Shown here: positions 36,136 to 45,722 of the stretch, in pieces
Position numbering within the stretch: position 1 is the first letter of the stretch
Layout: each line of letters starts with the position of its first letter
Assembly (NCBI GenBank): GCA_031409515.1
Contig: JANNXJ010000045.1
Span: forward strand, 92,532 to 156,531
Source: SHZI01 sp031409515
GTDB lineage: Bacteria > Pseudomonadota > Gammaproteobacteria > Steroidobacterales > GCA-2729495
Length of the DNA: 64,000 nt
Direction: 5' to 3'
Position numbers and translations under genes: made by a program
The notes under the pieces: model-generated
What the model was told of the DNA's origin: nothing
Database searches by the model: none
What the model saw: the letters and a program-made list of their open reading frames with translations, nothing else

Positions 36136-36828
36136 ATGCTGCCCGCCATGGCGGCAGGAAACGACGACGCAGAGCTGATGACCCGTTACGCGGCTGGCGA
36201 TGTCGCGGCATTCGCGGCGCTCTATGCCCGCCACAAGGGGCCCCTGTATCGCTATTTTTTCCGCCAGAGTGGCAATCCGGACACCGCTGACGAATTGTTT
36301 CAGGACGTGTGGCTGCGCATCATCAAGGCCCGGGATCGCTATACACCGACTGCCCGCTTCACCACTTATATGTATCAGATCGCCCATAACTGTCTGGTAG
36401 ACCACTTCCGCAAGGCTGGTCGCGCTTTCACTAATGGCAGCGGGGAGCCCACCGCAGCGGCGATCCCCGAGCCCGTAGCCGAGGAGATCGACCCGGCTTT
36501 CGCTTCTGCCCGCTGGTCCCTCGTGGACTGGGAGAACGATCCAGCGGACAGCGCGCCGGGGCCGGAAGCGGCCAGTTCTGGCGAACAGCGCGCAGGTCGC
36601 CTGCGCTCGGCCCTGGATACCTTGCCCATTGAGCAGCGGGAGGCCTTCCTGCTGCACGAAGAAGCGGAGATGGGGCTGGCGGATATCGCCGAGGTCACCG
36701 GCTCAAACCCGGAAACCGTCAAGAGCCGGCTGCGCTACGCCGTGAAAAAGCTGCGCACGGCGCTTGGTGATCTGGCTCCGGCTGCTGCCCGGCCCACGTC
36801 CCGAACCCCCGGGGGAGCGCTCTCATGA
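36136..36828 (+). CDS. ECF-type sigma-70 family RNA polymerase sigma factor
   Basis: A 230-residue two-domain sigma factor: sigma region 2 (about 15-95; FAALYARHKGPLYRYFFRQSGNPDTADELFQDVWLRI type, with the -10 contacting helix) and region 4 (about 150-215; LDTLPIEQREAFLLHEEAEMGLADIAEVTG). ATG 36136 is used; ATG 36148 is an alternative. It overlaps the next gene by four bases, so the two are coupled. ECF factors are usually silenced by a membrane anti-sigma encoded next door, and the next gene is a membrane protein. The stimulus is unknown. Confidence 0.93.
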   Translation: MLPAMAAGNDDAELMTRYAAGDVAAFAALYARHKGPLYRYFFRQSGNPDTADELFQDVWLRIIKARDRYTPTARFTTYMYQIAHNCLVDHFRKAGRAFTNGSGEPTAAAIPEPVAEEIDPAFASARWSLVDWENDPADSAPGPEAASSGEQRAGRLRSALDTLPIEQREAFLLHEEAEMGLADIAEVTGSNPETVKSRLRYAVKKLRTALGDLAPAAARPTSRTPGGALS

Positions 36829-37772
36829 GCACCGGCAATACACCCCGGGATGACGCGGAGTTCGAGGCTTTTCTCGGCCGCGAGTCCCCCCTGTCGGCGG
36901 ACTATGCCGGTCTCGAAAAGGCGGGGCCGCCGGCCTCCCTGGACGAAAAGATCCTGGCGGTAGCCAAGGTGGCCGCCAGGCCCGCACCGAAGCCGGTCCC
37001 CAAGACTGAGGCCAAGCCGGTGGTGGCCCCCATTGCCCGGAAGGCCGTGCCGACCCAGCCTGCCCCGGCTGCCGGCGCCGCCGCAGAAGGTTCCGCCGCG
37101 ATCCCGACAGCCGCCGAGCGGCGCACGCGGGCTCGCCCCGAGCCAACCGCGGCAGATGACGATGACGAGGCCTTGCCTGCCCGCCGCCCACCCTGGCTCC
37201 TGCCTGCCGCCCTGGCGGCCAGCGTGCTGGTGGCGGTTGGCGTGGGACTGGGCGTCTACCTGAATGCGCCGTCCGACTCGGCTGATGCCACTCTCGATGG
37301 CTCCCTGTTCGCCAAGCGGGCCCGGGAGCGGAGCGAGGAGAGCAAGGCCGCGACCGCTGCCGTGCAGGACGCCGAAGTAATCGAACTGGAGGTGGCGCCC
37401 CTGCCACCGCCCCCGGTTTTCGAACCGGAGGGTCCGCAGGTCCAGGACCTGGACGGCGCGATTGCGCTGATTCGCAAGGAACTGGTGCTGGCCAATCAGG
37501 TCGCTGCTGCCCAGGAAGACCAGGCGCTGGAGCTGCAGTCGCTCTCGAGTGCCCGGACCCCGGGCCAGCAGGCCGCCGCCCCCGCCCCCGCCTCGGAGGC
37601 CTCCCCGGCAACGGCCAGCGTGGTTCAGCCCCGGGAGCGCCGGCTCACCAAGATCCTCGAACTCTACGACGGCGGCAATCCCGATCTGGCTGGCGACTCG
37701 CTCGAGATTTTCCTGCGCGACTTTGAGGACGACCCGATCAGCAAGCGCATTGTTGCCCTCACGCCCAACTGA
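36825..37772 (+). CDS. Single-pass membrane protein next to the sigma factor, putative anti-sigma
   Basis: A 315-residue protein: acidic cytoplasmic N-terminus (about 1-120, low complexity, Ala/Pro/Lys-rich), one membrane helix (about 125-145, PPWLLPAALAASVLVAVGVGLGVYL), then a periplasmic part with coiled-coil-like and acidic segments. No zinc-binding anti-sigma motif is seen, so the role is inferred only from overlap with the sigma gene and topology. Spacing to acs is three bases, suggesting one transcript. Confidence 0.65.
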   Translation: MSTGNTPRDDAEFEAFLGRESPLSADYAGLEKAGPPASLDEKILAVAKVAARPAPKPVPKTEAKPVVAPIARKAVPTQPAPAAGAAAEGSAAIPTAAERRTRARPEPTAADDDDEALPARRPPWLLPAALAASVLVAVGVGLGVYLNAPSDSADATLDGSLFAKRARERSEESKAATAAVQDAEVIELEVAPLPPPPVFEPEGPQVQDLDGAIALIRKELVLANQVAAAQEDQALELQSLSSARTPGQQAAAPAPASEASPATASVVQPRERRLTKILELYDGGNPDLAGDSLEIFLRDFEDDPISKRIVALTPN

Positions 37773-37775
37773 TTC

Positions 37776-39746
37776 ATGTCCAATATCGAATCCGTCCTCC
37801 ACGAGAACCGGAAGTTCCCTCCGTCCACCGCCTTTACAGCCGCCGCGCGGGTCAAGCCCGCCGATTTCGCGGCCCTCAACGCCGAGGCCAACCGTGACTC
37901 CGTCGCCTTCTGGGGCCGGCTCGCGCGGGAAGAACTGCGCTGGCACCGGCCCTTCACTCAGACCCTCGATGCTTCCCGGGCGCCGAACTACCGGTGGTTC
38001 ATGGATGGCGTACTCAACGCGTCCTTCAACTGCCTCGACGTGCACCTTGCTGCCCATGGGGGCGCGCGGGATGCCAAGCCCGCGATCATCTTCGAGGGCG
38101 AGGCCGGCGATTCCCGGACGCTGACCTACGGGCAGCTCACCGCCGAGGTCTGCCAGTTTGCCAACGCCCTCAGGGCCCAGGGAATCCAGCCCGGGGATCG
38201 GGTGGTCATCTACCTGCCGATGGTGCCGGAGGCCGTAATCGCGATGCAGGCCTGTGCCCGCATCGGTGCCACCCACTCCGTGGTCTTCGGTGGCTTCTCG
38301 GCCAACTCACTCCGGGACCGGATCGAGGACGCAGGAACCAGAATGGTGATCACCGCCGACGGTGGCTGGCGCGCAGGCAAGGCCCTCGAACTCAAGCAGG
38401 CAGTGGACGAGGCACTCGCGACCGGCTGCAAGACCGTCGAGAAAGTCATCGTGCTCAAGCGCACCGGTGGCGCCGTACAGATGCAGGCAGGCCGGGACCT
38501 CTGGTGGTCTGACGCCGTGCGGGGCCAGGCAACCCTGTGCGAGCCCACCTGGGTGAACGCGGAGCACCCGCTATACCTGCTCTACACCTCCGGCTCCACG
38601 GGCAAGCCCAAGGGCGTGCAGCATTCGACGGCGGGCTATCTGCTCAACGCCAAGCTCACCTCCCAGTGGATCTTCGACTTCCGGGAAGACGATGTGTTCT
38701 GGTGCACGGCCGACGTGGGCTGGGTCACGGGCCACACCTACGTGTGCTACGGGCCGCTCGCCGCGGGCGCGACCATCGTCATGTACGAAGGCGCGCCGGT
38801 ATACCCGGATGGCGGCCGCTTCTGGAGTATCTGCGAGCGCCTCGGCGTGACCATCTTCTACACGGCGCCCACGGCCATCCGGGCGCTGATGAAACTGGGC
38901 GACGAACTGCCCAACAAGTACGACCTGTCGAAGCTGCGCCTGCTGGGCACGGTGGGTGAGCCAATCAATCCGGAGGCCTGGATCTGGTATCACACGGTGA
39001 TCGGCAAAACCCGCTGCCCGATCGTCGACACCTGGTGGCAGACGGAAACTGGGGCCGCCATGCTCAGCCCGCTGCCGGGCGTGACGGCCACCAAGCCGGG
39101 CTCCTGTACCACGGCGATCCCCGGCATCGACATGGCCATCGTGGATGAGGACGGCAATCCCGTGACTGATCCCGATCAGGGCGGCTGGCTGGTCGTCCGC
39201 AAGCCCTGGCCCTCCATGCTGCGCACGATCTGGGGCGACAACGACCGCTACGTCTCGACCTACTGGGCGAAGTTCAACAACCGCTACTACGTGGCTGGGG
39301 ACACGGCGCACCAGGACGCGGACGGTTACTTCTGGGTGATGGGCCGGGCAGACGACGTATTAAAAGTGTCGGGTCACCGGCTCGGCACGGCGGAAGTGGA
39401 GAGCGCTTTCGTCGCTCACCCCCGGGTGGCGGAGGCGGCTGTCGTGAGCCGTCACCACGAGATCAAGGGCGAGTCGATCTTTGCCTACGTCGTCCTGAAG
39501 GGCCAGCGGCCCACGGGGAAGGACGCGGAGAAATTCGCCGCCGAGCTACGGGAGTTCGTTGGCAAGGAGCTGGGCGCCATCGCGAAGCCCGACGACATCC
39601 GCTTCGCTGACAACCTGCCCAAGACCCGCTCGGGAAAAATCATGCGGCGGTTGTTGCGGGCGATCGCCCGGGGTGAGCCCATCACCCAGGACATCTCGAC
39701 GCTGGAGAATCCGGCGATCGTGGAGCAGTTGCGCGGGGCAGGGTAG
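37776..39746 (+). CDS. acs: Acetyl-CoA synthetase
   Basis: A 656-residue AMP-forming ligase converting acetate, ATP and CoA to acetyl-CoA. Motifs: YTSGSTGKPKGV (P-loop), WCTADVGWVTGHTYVCYGP, WWQTETG, and the C-terminal KTRSGKIMRRLLR whose lysine is the usual acetylation-controlled site. Length is normal. It starts three bases after the putative anti-sigma gene, so it likely shares the sigma operon. Confidence 0.96.
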   Translation: MSNIESVLHENRKFPPSTAFTAAARVKPADFAALNAEANRDSVAFWGRLAREELRWHRPFTQTLDASRAPNYRWFMDGVLNASFNCLDVHLAAHGGARDAKPAIIFEGEAGDSRTLTYGQLTAEVCQFANALRAQGIQPGDRVVIYLPMVPEAVIAMQACARIGATHSVVFGGFSANSLRDRIEDAGTRMVITADGGWRAGKALELKQAVDEALATGCKTVEKVIVLKRTGGAVQMQAGRDLWWSDAVRGQATLCEPTWVNAEHPLYLLYTSGSTGKPKGVQHSTAGYLLNAKLTSQWIFDFREDDVFWCTADVGWVTGHTYVCYGPLAAGATIVMYEGAPVYPDGGRFWSICERLGVTIFYTAPTAIRALMKLGDELPNKYDLSKLRLLGTVGEPINPEAWIWYHTVIGKTRCPIVDTWWQTETGAAMLSPLPGVTATKPGSCTTAIPGIDMAIVDEDGNPVTDPDQGGWLVVRKPWPSMLRTIWGDNDRYVSTYWAKFNNRYYVAGDTAHQDADGYFWVMGRADDVLKVSGHRLGTAEVESAFVAHPRVAEAAVVSRHHEIKGESIFAYVVLKGQRPTGKDAEKFAAELREFVGKELGAIAKPDDIRFADNLPKTRSGKIMRRLLRAIARGEPITQDISTLENPAIVEQLRGAG

Positions 39747-39782
39747 GGGGCTGGGTCAAGGTTGCCTGGCTAGAGCCTCGGC

Positions 39783-41483
39783 TCACTTCCCTACCCAGAC
39801 CGACTTGCCTTCCTTGATGGTCTCGAGGACCTGGATCTGGTTGATGTCCTTCGGCTCGATCGTGACCGGGTTAGCGGAGAGGACGACGAAGTCGGCGAGC
39901 TTACCGTTCTTGATGGAACCCTTGGTGGCCTGTTCGCCGAACTGCTCGGCGCCCCAGATCGTGATCATCTGCATTGCCTCATAGGGAGTCACGCGCTCGT
40001 CGGGTCCGATGACCTTTCCCGAACGCGACGTGCGGTTCACCGTCGCCCCGGCGACCTGCATGAGGTTGGGCAGGGCAACCGGTGCGTCGGTATGGCTGGT
40101 GGCGTGCAGGGCCGTGTTCAGGATCGAGCGCAGGGGCGAAATGCGGGCGGCCTGTTCCGGGCCGACGATCTGCTCGTACCAGTCGCCCCAATAGAAGGTG
40201 TGCATCGGAAACATCGACGGGAAGATGCCGAGGGACTTCAGCTCCTGCACCTGATCCGGGCGGATGAACTGGCCGTGAATCAGGATCGTCTGACCCGGCT
40301 TGACACCATACTTTGCGACCACCGGGCGCAGCGCCGTAAACAACTGGTCGATGGCGGCATCACCATTGGCGTGGACCTTGACCGGCCAGCCCTTGGCATA
40401 GGCTTCGTCCAGATAGGCCTGGACCTGCTGCGTGTCAGGGATGGCCGGATAGCCCAGGTAGCCCGGCTTCTGGCCATCGGGCGGGAGCAGATAAGGCACG
40501 GTGCGCCAGGCGGTACGACCCTGCGGGGAACCGTCGAGCGTGATCTTGAGACCACCGAGCCGATAGTGATTCGAATAACGCGTGCTGAACGCCTTGTCGA
40601 GCTCGGTGCGGCCCGTGTAGTCCATCCAGCCGATGAAATCGATGTCGACGAGCCCGCGGTTGGCGGCGTCCGCCATGACCGCGTTCATCAGGCCGAACAT
40701 GCGCCCTTCGTTGGCGGTGGTGTAGCCGTAGCTCTTCGCCATCTCGAGCCCGCGCTTGAGGAAATAGTCCTTGCTCTCCTGGGTGGTGGGTTCGAGGGCC
40801 TTGACCATGTGGGGCATGGCCGCAAGCTCTTCCAGCACGCCATTCGGGGTCTTGCCGTCGGCCTCGCGGCGGATGACGCCGCCTTCTGGATTGGGCGTGG
40901 CAGCGTCGTAGCCGATCATCTTCAGGCCGAGGCTGTTCACCGCAGCGAAGTGGCCTGAGATGTGGGTCGCCATGACCGGCACTGTGGTGGACACCTTGTC
41001 GAGATCTTCGCGGGTGGGGTGGCGGCCAAGCAGGGCGTCGTCGTAGCCGACGCCGAAGACCCAGCCGGTGCGCTGCACATCGGGGCTCTGCGCGAAGGCC
41101 TTCAGCTTTTCGAGCACGTCGTCGATGGTGTTGACGTTACCGTCCGGCGGAGCGAGCAGGTTGGCGCCCACTGCCTGTGCGCCAAACTGCATGGCATGGG
41201 CGTGCCCGTCGATGAAGCCGGGCATCAGGGTCTTGCCTGCAAGGTCCCTGACGACGGTTCCATCGCCCTTCTGCTTGAGGGCTTCGACTCTCGAACCGAC
41301 GAAGACGATCTTGCCGTCGTCGACCACGATGGCCTCGGCAGTGGTGGGCTCGGCGCCCTCCATGGTGAGGATCGGGCCCCCGGTGATGATGAGGTCGGCA
41401 GCGGTGCCTGGCGGGGACTTGCTGCAGGCAGCGAGGGCGAATGCAGAAGCGATCAGCAGGCTGGCAATGCGGTGCAAGATCAC
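39783..41483 (-). CDS. Exported lipoprotein amidohydrolase (YtcJ-like)
   Basis: A 566-residue protein of the amidohydrolase 3 family. A signal peptide with a lipobox (ASAFALAAC) predicts an outer or inner membrane lipoprotein. The metal site HxH is in MPGFIDGHAHAMQFG, and a later conserved pair appears in KVHANGDAAID and HGQF. GTG 41483 was chosen because GGGAG lies nine bases upstream and the protein then starts directly with the signal peptide; earlier ATGs add a hydrophilic stretch. Substrate unknown. Convergent with acs. Confidence 0.88.
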   Translation of the reverse strand: MILHRIASLLIASAFALAACSKSPPGTAADLIITGGPILTMEGAEPTTAEAIVVDDGKIVFVGSRVEALKQKGDGTVVRDLAGKTLMPGFIDGHAHAMQFGAQAVGANLLAPPDGNVNTIDDVLEKLKAFAQSPDVQRTGWVFGVGYDDALLGRHPTREDLDKVSTTVPVMATHISGHFAAVNSLGLKMIGYDAATPNPEGGVIRREADGKTPNGVLEELAAMPHMVKALEPTTQESKDYFLKRGLEMAKSYGYTTANEGRMFGLMNAVMADAANRGLVDIDFIGWMDYTGRTELDKAFSTRYSNHYRLGGLKITLDGSPQGRTAWRTVPYLLPPDGQKPGYLGYPAIPDTQQVQAYLDEAYAKGWPVKVHANGDAAIDQLFTALRPVVAKYGVKPGQTILIHGQFIRPDQVQELKSLGIFPSMFPMHTFYWGDWYEQIVGPEQAARISPLRSILNTALHATSHTDAPVALPNLMQVAGATVNRTSRSGKVIGPDERVTPYEAMQMITIWGAEQFGEQATKGSIKNGKLADFVVLSANPVTIEPKDINQIQVLETIKEGKSVWVGK

Positions 41484-41723
41484 GATTAACGCTCCCTTCT
41501 GATTGGCCCCGTAGCTTGCCATGCCGGGAAGCATGAATCAGCAAGCCAGGGGCTGGACCCGGTTCGGCCGGGCTGCGGGAGTTCGTCAGCAGGGAGCCGG
41601 GCCCTATCGCCCGGGGCGGGGTAGGGAGCGAAACATTACATAACCGACGCAGATCGCCCGGGGCGGCCGATAGCCGCCGGAAGAGCATGGGCTATAGTCC
41701 CACCGACTGGGTGGGGAAAAGCC
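41484..41723. other. Gap between the amidohydrolase and the dockerin-like gene
   Basis: About 240 bases between divergent starts, presumably containing both promoters. It is very GC-rich, with a short AT-richer patch AACATTACATAACC (about 41631-41644). No gene or conserved RNA was recognised. Confidence 0.4.
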
Positions 41724-43994
41724 ATGTGCAGAAGCACGATCGCCGGAATTACGCTGCTCTACTTCTTCTGCAGCACCACACTGCTGGCCGCGCCGGTGCC
41801 CATTTTCACCGGCAACGCCCAGAACGGGATCACGGATCTCTACAGCGCGACCTTTGACGGGGCCCTCGTTCCCTGCACCGGCGGTTCACCCACCTACTGC
41901 GCGTTCTTCGGTGGCGATGCGCCCGCAACGCGCAACATCGTGATCACCCCGAGCCCTACGGGCGTGAACGGCGGTGTGCCGGTGGGTATTGCCCCCGTTC
42001 CGGCGGCCGGGTCCTTCCTAAACATCGCCCTCACCGGCGGCAACTCGACAGCGCAGATCATCGGCGACAGCACCATTTCCCTGCCCAACCTCGTCCTGAC
42101 CATCCAGGGCACCACGGTGGTTAACGTGGCCAACGCCGGGTTCGTGATCAAGCCCAGCGGCCCAGCGGCGATCAACGGCCTGGGACAGGTGGAGTTTCTC
42201 GTGAACAACGCCCCCGGTCTGGCAGCGGACTTCACGACGCTGACCGACGCCGTCACCAGTTGCACGGGGCCACTGTGCGCCCTGGTACCGATCCTCAGCT
42301 TAGACATGGTGCGCTACCGCCTGTTCATCGACTACAACGCCACATTTACCGCCTTCACGGCGAGTTTTCAGGGCCAGGCTGGCAGCAACTCCCTGATTTA
42401 CGCCACCCTGAACAGCGCCGGCGCGCCTGGCATCACGGTGACTGATGAAGTGGCACCGGTCACGGACCGCCAGATCTCCTTCGGCAGCGTTACGGAGCAA
42501 ACCACGCTGCTTGAGCGACTGACGGTCATGAATAGCGGCTCGAGTGATCTCACCCTTGGCACTCTGGGTGGGAGCAACGCACTCGCCAACCCCTTCTTTC
42601 TCACCACCGATGGCTGCTCCGGCCAGGTCCTGATTCCGCTGGCAGCGTGCACCGTAGATGTCGCCTTCACGCCCTCCTCCAGCGGTGGCTTCAACGATGT
42701 GTTTGACATCCCGAGTAACGCGCCGGATGGCATTGGGCTTACGGTAGCTGTGTCCGGCAGCGGCACCGCGGCGCTGATTCCGGGCATTCGCATCCGGGAC
42801 TCGGTGCCCCCAGCTGGGGATCGCAGCCTGCCTTTCGGGGCCGTGCAGACCGGTGCTTCCGCAGACCAGTCCTTCACAGTCAGCAACACCGGGACGACGG
42901 AACTGAACCTCGGACTGATCACGGACCTTGGCCAGGCACTGTTCCCCTTCAGCCTCCCGGCCGACGGTTGCTCTGGCCAGACCCTCACCCCCCTCGGCAG
43001 CTGCCTGGTTACAGTGCGCTTCGCTCCGACTTTTACTCCTGGCACCTACAACAACTCGCTCACCGTACCTTCGGATGATCCTGATTCTCCAGCGCTGATC
43101 GTGGCGCTCAACGGCACCGCCTTCGTGGGCGATCCGACGCCGGAGCCCTTTCTGTTTACTGACCAGGTGGATGTCGTGGAAGGCACCCAGATCACGTCGA
43201 ATACCGTGACGGTTGCCGGCATCAACTTTGCGGTGCCGATCAGCGTGGTTGGGGGCCAGTACTCGATCGGCTGTACTGGCAGCTTCACCGGCACCGCAGG
43301 GACGATCCTGAACGGGCAATCAGTGTGCGTCCGGCACGTGAGCGCCATTGCCCAGACCACAGCCACAAACACCACGCTAACTGTGGGTTCCTACAGCGAC
43401 ACCTTCACGAGTACCACGCTCACGACCTTCGCCACCCGCAACGATTCCGCCACAGCCATATCTGGCCAGAGTAAGTCCATTTTTGTGATGGCGAACGACG
43501 TGGGCTACACGAACCCAGTCAGTGTGAACGTCACGAGCGGTCCCGCGCATGGCACCGCCGTAGTGACCGGTTCGCCAGGGAATCAGGCTGCACTTTTCGT
43601 GGGCTATACCGCCACAGCGGGGTACCAGGGACAGGATAGTTTCACCTACCAGGCCAGCGACGGGGTCTTGTCCGGCAGCGCCACAGTCACGATCGTCGTC
43701 ACAGTGGACGCGGACAATGATGGCGTGCTGGACAATGTCGACAACTGCCTCGGCATCACGAATGCCGACCAGCGGGACACCAACGGCGACGGCTATGGCA
43801 ACATTTGCGACGCAGACTTCAACAATAACGGCATCGTGGATTCCCAGGACGGGGCTCTGCTGAAGGCAGCCTTTGGTTCATCCGCGTTTCCCGATCGGGA
43901 CTTGAACGGCAATGGTTTGGTGGATTCCAACGATGGCGCGCGCCTGAAGGCGCGTTTCGGCCTCGCCCCGGGACCCTCTGGCCAGCACCCGTGA
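41724..43994 (+). CDS. Exported multi-domain protein with calcium repeats and a dockerin-like end
   Basis: A 756-residue secreted protein. Signal peptide (1-23, TLLYFFCSTTLLAA). N-terminal beta-sandwich of unknown kind (about 25-245), then two choice-of-anchor-D-type (ASH-like) repeats around 245-350 and 350-470 (each with TLGTLGG/LNLGLIT... LPADGCSGQ), a cadherin-like domain (about 575-665), one thrombospondin type 3 calcium repeat (DADNDGVLDNVDNC) and a pair of dockerin-type EF-like loops (NNNGIVDSQDGALLKAAFG and NGNGLVDSNDGARLKARFG). No sortase or PEP-CTERM anchor is seen. Function unknown; cell-surface adhesion or scaffold is possible. Confidence 0.82.
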   Translation: MCRSTIAGITLLYFFCSTTLLAAPVPIFTGNAQNGITDLYSATFDGALVPCTGGSPTYCAFFGGDAPATRNIVITPSPTGVNGGVPVGIAPVPAAGSFLNIALTGGNSTAQIIGDSTISLPNLVLTIQGTTVVNVANAGFVIKPSGPAAINGLGQVEFLVNNAPGLAADFTTLTDAVTSCTGPLCALVPILSLDMVRYRLFIDYNATFTAFTASFQGQAGSNSLIYATLNSAGAPGITVTDEVAPVTDRQISFGSVTEQTTLLERLTVMNSGSSDLTLGTLGGSNALANPFFLTTDGCSGQVLIPLAACTVDVAFTPSSSGGFNDVFDIPSNAPDGIGLTVAVSGSGTAALIPGIRIRDSVPPAGDRSLPFGAVQTGASADQSFTVSNTGTTELNLGLITDLGQALFPFSLPADGCSGQTLTPLGSCLVTVRFAPTFTPGTYNNSLTVPSDDPDSPALIVALNGTAFVGDPTPEPFLFTDQVDVVEGTQITSNTVTVAGINFAVPISVVGGQYSIGCTGSFTGTAGTILNGQSVCVRHVSAIAQTTATNTTLTVGSYSDTFTSTTLTTFATRNDSATAISGQSKSIFVMANDVGYTNPVSVNVTSGPAHGTAVVTGSPGNQAALFVGYTATAGYQGQDSFTYQASDGVLSGSATVTIVVTVDADNDGVLDNVDNCLGITNADQRDTNGDGYGNICDADFNNNGIVDSQDGALLKAAFGSSAFPDRDLNGNGLVDSNDGARLKARFGLAPGPSGQHP

Positions 43995-44016
43995 CCGGGG
44001 CAAGGTCTGCTGCGCA

Positions 44017-45600
44017 TCAAGCAGTTGGTGCAGGGTCCAGCGCGCCGCTGCGGATAGCCCGCGCCCGATCAGTGATGGCCGCCACCTCGGCCGGGGGGAT
44101 GCGCAGGAGGTTCTTCACCTGCAGCGCCATACGAGGGTTCCTCGCCAGCAGTACCCGGTGGCGAGCCAGGAAGTCCCAGTACAGCGTCGTGAAGGGACAG
44201 GCCTGCTCACCGGTACGTTGCGCCGGATTAAAGCGGCAGCCGGTGCAGTGGTTGCTCATGCGTTCGATGTACTTACCAGTCGCGACGTAGGGTTTGCTGG
44301 CCATCAGGCCGCCGTCGGCAAACTGACTCATGCCCAGCACATTAGGCAATTCCACCCATTCAACGGCGTCCACGTAAACGGCCAGATACCAGGCATGCAC
44401 CTGGCGCGGGTCTACACCGTGCAGCAGAGCATAGAGACCCGTGACCATCAGGCGCTGGATGTGGTGTGCGTAGCCATGCTCCAGGGTCTGGGTAATGGCG
44501 TCGTTCAGGCAGCGCAGGTCGGTGGCGCCGGTCCAGAACCAGGCAGGCAGGTCTTCGGTTGCCCCCAAAGCGTTGAGTTCGCCATAGGCCGGCATCTTCA
44601 GCCAGTAGATGCCACGCACATATTCCCGCCAGCCCAGTACCTGGCGAATGAAGCCCTCGACCGCGGCCAGCGGGGCGCGCTCTCGCGCGTAAGCCTGCTC
44701 GGCAGCCTGAATCACCTCTCTTGGGTTGAGCAGCTTCAGGTTCAGCGCGGCTGAGATGTGCGCGTGGTAGAGCCAGGGTTCGCCTGCCCACATAGCGTCC
44801 TGCCAGCGGCCGAAGTGCGGCAGCCGGTCTGTGACAAAGCTTTGCAGGACCTGCAGTGCCTCCGCGCGCGTGACCGGCCAACCGAAGCGCGCCAGGCTGC
44901 CAGGGTGGCTGGCGAAGCGCCGGCTGACCAGGGTAATCACCTCCCGCGTGATGGCATCGGGTGCAAAGCGCGGCGTCTCAGGTACGAAGCCGGGACCGCC
45001 GGCAGGGAAGGCCTGGCGGTTGTCGGCATCGAAGTTCCATTCGCCACCCACCGGGCTGCCATCGGCTTCCATCAGTACGCCGTGGCGGCGGCGCATCTCG
45101 CGATAGAAGTACTCCATACGCAACTGCTTGCGGCCCTTCGCGTGCCTGGCAAACTCTGCCGTACTGCACAGGAAGTGGGTGTCCGGCAGCAGGTCCAGCG
45201 GGACTCCGCAGGTGTTCGCGGCGGCCTCCAGCTCGCTGCGCACACGGTGGTCGCCGGGTTCCACCAGGCGCAGGCGCTGCGCGACACACCCGGACAGCGT
45301 GCGCGTCAGTTCCTCGGCCAGCGTGCTGTCGGGCGTGTCGGCCGGGCGATCGCCCAGCGCGCGGTAGAGCACGGTGTAGCCTTCTTCCCGCAGGGCCTGC
45401 GCGAAGTGCCGCATGGCTGAGAGAAACAGCACCGTTCGCTGCCTGGCCGACCAGACCTGAGTCGACTCAGCGCTCACCTCGGCCATCCACACCGCATCCT
45501 GGGCGGGGTCGAAGCCGTCGAAGGCGCTGGACGCACGGTCAAGCTGGTCCCCCAGCACCAACACCAGGTGCCGCAGGGGCCGCTTAGAAAGCTTGGGCAT
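44017..45600 (-). CDS. Cryptochrome/photolyase-related protein (FeS type, DPRP)
   Basis: A 527-residue flavoprotein of the deoxyribodipyrimidine photolyase-related family, typically with FAD, a lumazine-like antenna and a 4Fe-4S cluster. N-terminus HLVLVLGDQLDR is the antenna domain; the iron-sulphur cysteines fit CTGC...C in HCTGCRFNPAQRTGEQAC together with an upstream Cys (DLRCLND). LGWREYVRGIYWLKMP is the conserved family core. It probably repairs (6-4) photoproducts or acts as a light receptor. Start overlaps the end of a DUF2256 gene, a common neighbour of such proteins. Confidence 0.92.
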   Translation of the reverse strand: MPKLSKRPLRHLVLVLGDQLDRASSAFDGFDPAQDAVWMAEVSAESTQVWSARQRTVLFLSAMRHFAQALREEGYTVLYRALGDRPADTPDSTLAEELTRTLSGCVAQRLRLVEPGDHRVRSELEAAANTCGVPLDLLPDTHFLCSTAEFARHAKGRKQLRMEYFYREMRRRHGVLMEADGSPVGGEWNFDADNRQAFPAGGPGFVPETPRFAPDAITREVITLVSRRFASHPGSLARFGWPVTRAEALQVLQSFVTDRLPHFGRWQDAMWAGEPWLYHAHISAALNLKLLNPREVIQAAEQAYARERAPLAAVEGFIRQVLGWREYVRGIYWLKMPAYGELNALGATEDLPAWFWTGATDLRCLNDAITQTLEHGYAHHIQRLMVTGLYALLHGVDPRQVHAWYLAVYVDAVEWVELPNVLGMSQFADGGLMASKPYVATGKYIERMSNHCTGCRFNPAQRTGEQACPFTTLYWDFLARHRVLLARNPRMALQVKNLLRIPPAEVAAITDRARAIRSGALDPAPTA

Positions 45601-45712
45601 GCGCTGACTTCTTCTTCCGCCAGCTCATCTCGCGCCCGCACACCCTGCAGGGCTTGCTGGGCAGACGGGCCTTGTTGCCTTTGAAGCTCTTACGCGCTGC
45701 CGGGTTGGTCAC
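45584..45712 (-). CDS. DUF2256-like small protein, apparently truncated
   Basis: A 42-residue frame starting at GTG 45712 and overlapping the photolyase start. It reads NKARLPSKPCRVCGREMSWRKKK, the N-terminal half of DUF2256 proteins, which normally continue with a second cysteine pair (about WDEVKYCSERC). Here the frame ends shortly after WRKKK with SAHAQAF, so the second half is lost. DUF2256 genes often sit next to DPRP photolyases, as here, which supports the assignment despite the truncation. Confidence 0.6.
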   Translation of the reverse strand: MTNPAARKSFKGNKARLPSKPCRVCGREMSWRKKKSAHAQAF

Positions 45713-45722
45713 GAAAAGCAAG

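Noticed and set aside
36119..36160. Possible hairpin around the sigma factor start (TGCCATGG ... CCATGGCGGCA)
   Set aside because: Arms do not pair cleanly and the repeat is mostly due to two overlapping start-codon contexts.
36735..38276. 513-codon frame on the minus strand opposite the sigma/anti-sigma/acs run
   Set aside because: Low-complexity Gly/Arg/Leu product, mirror of real genes; shadow.
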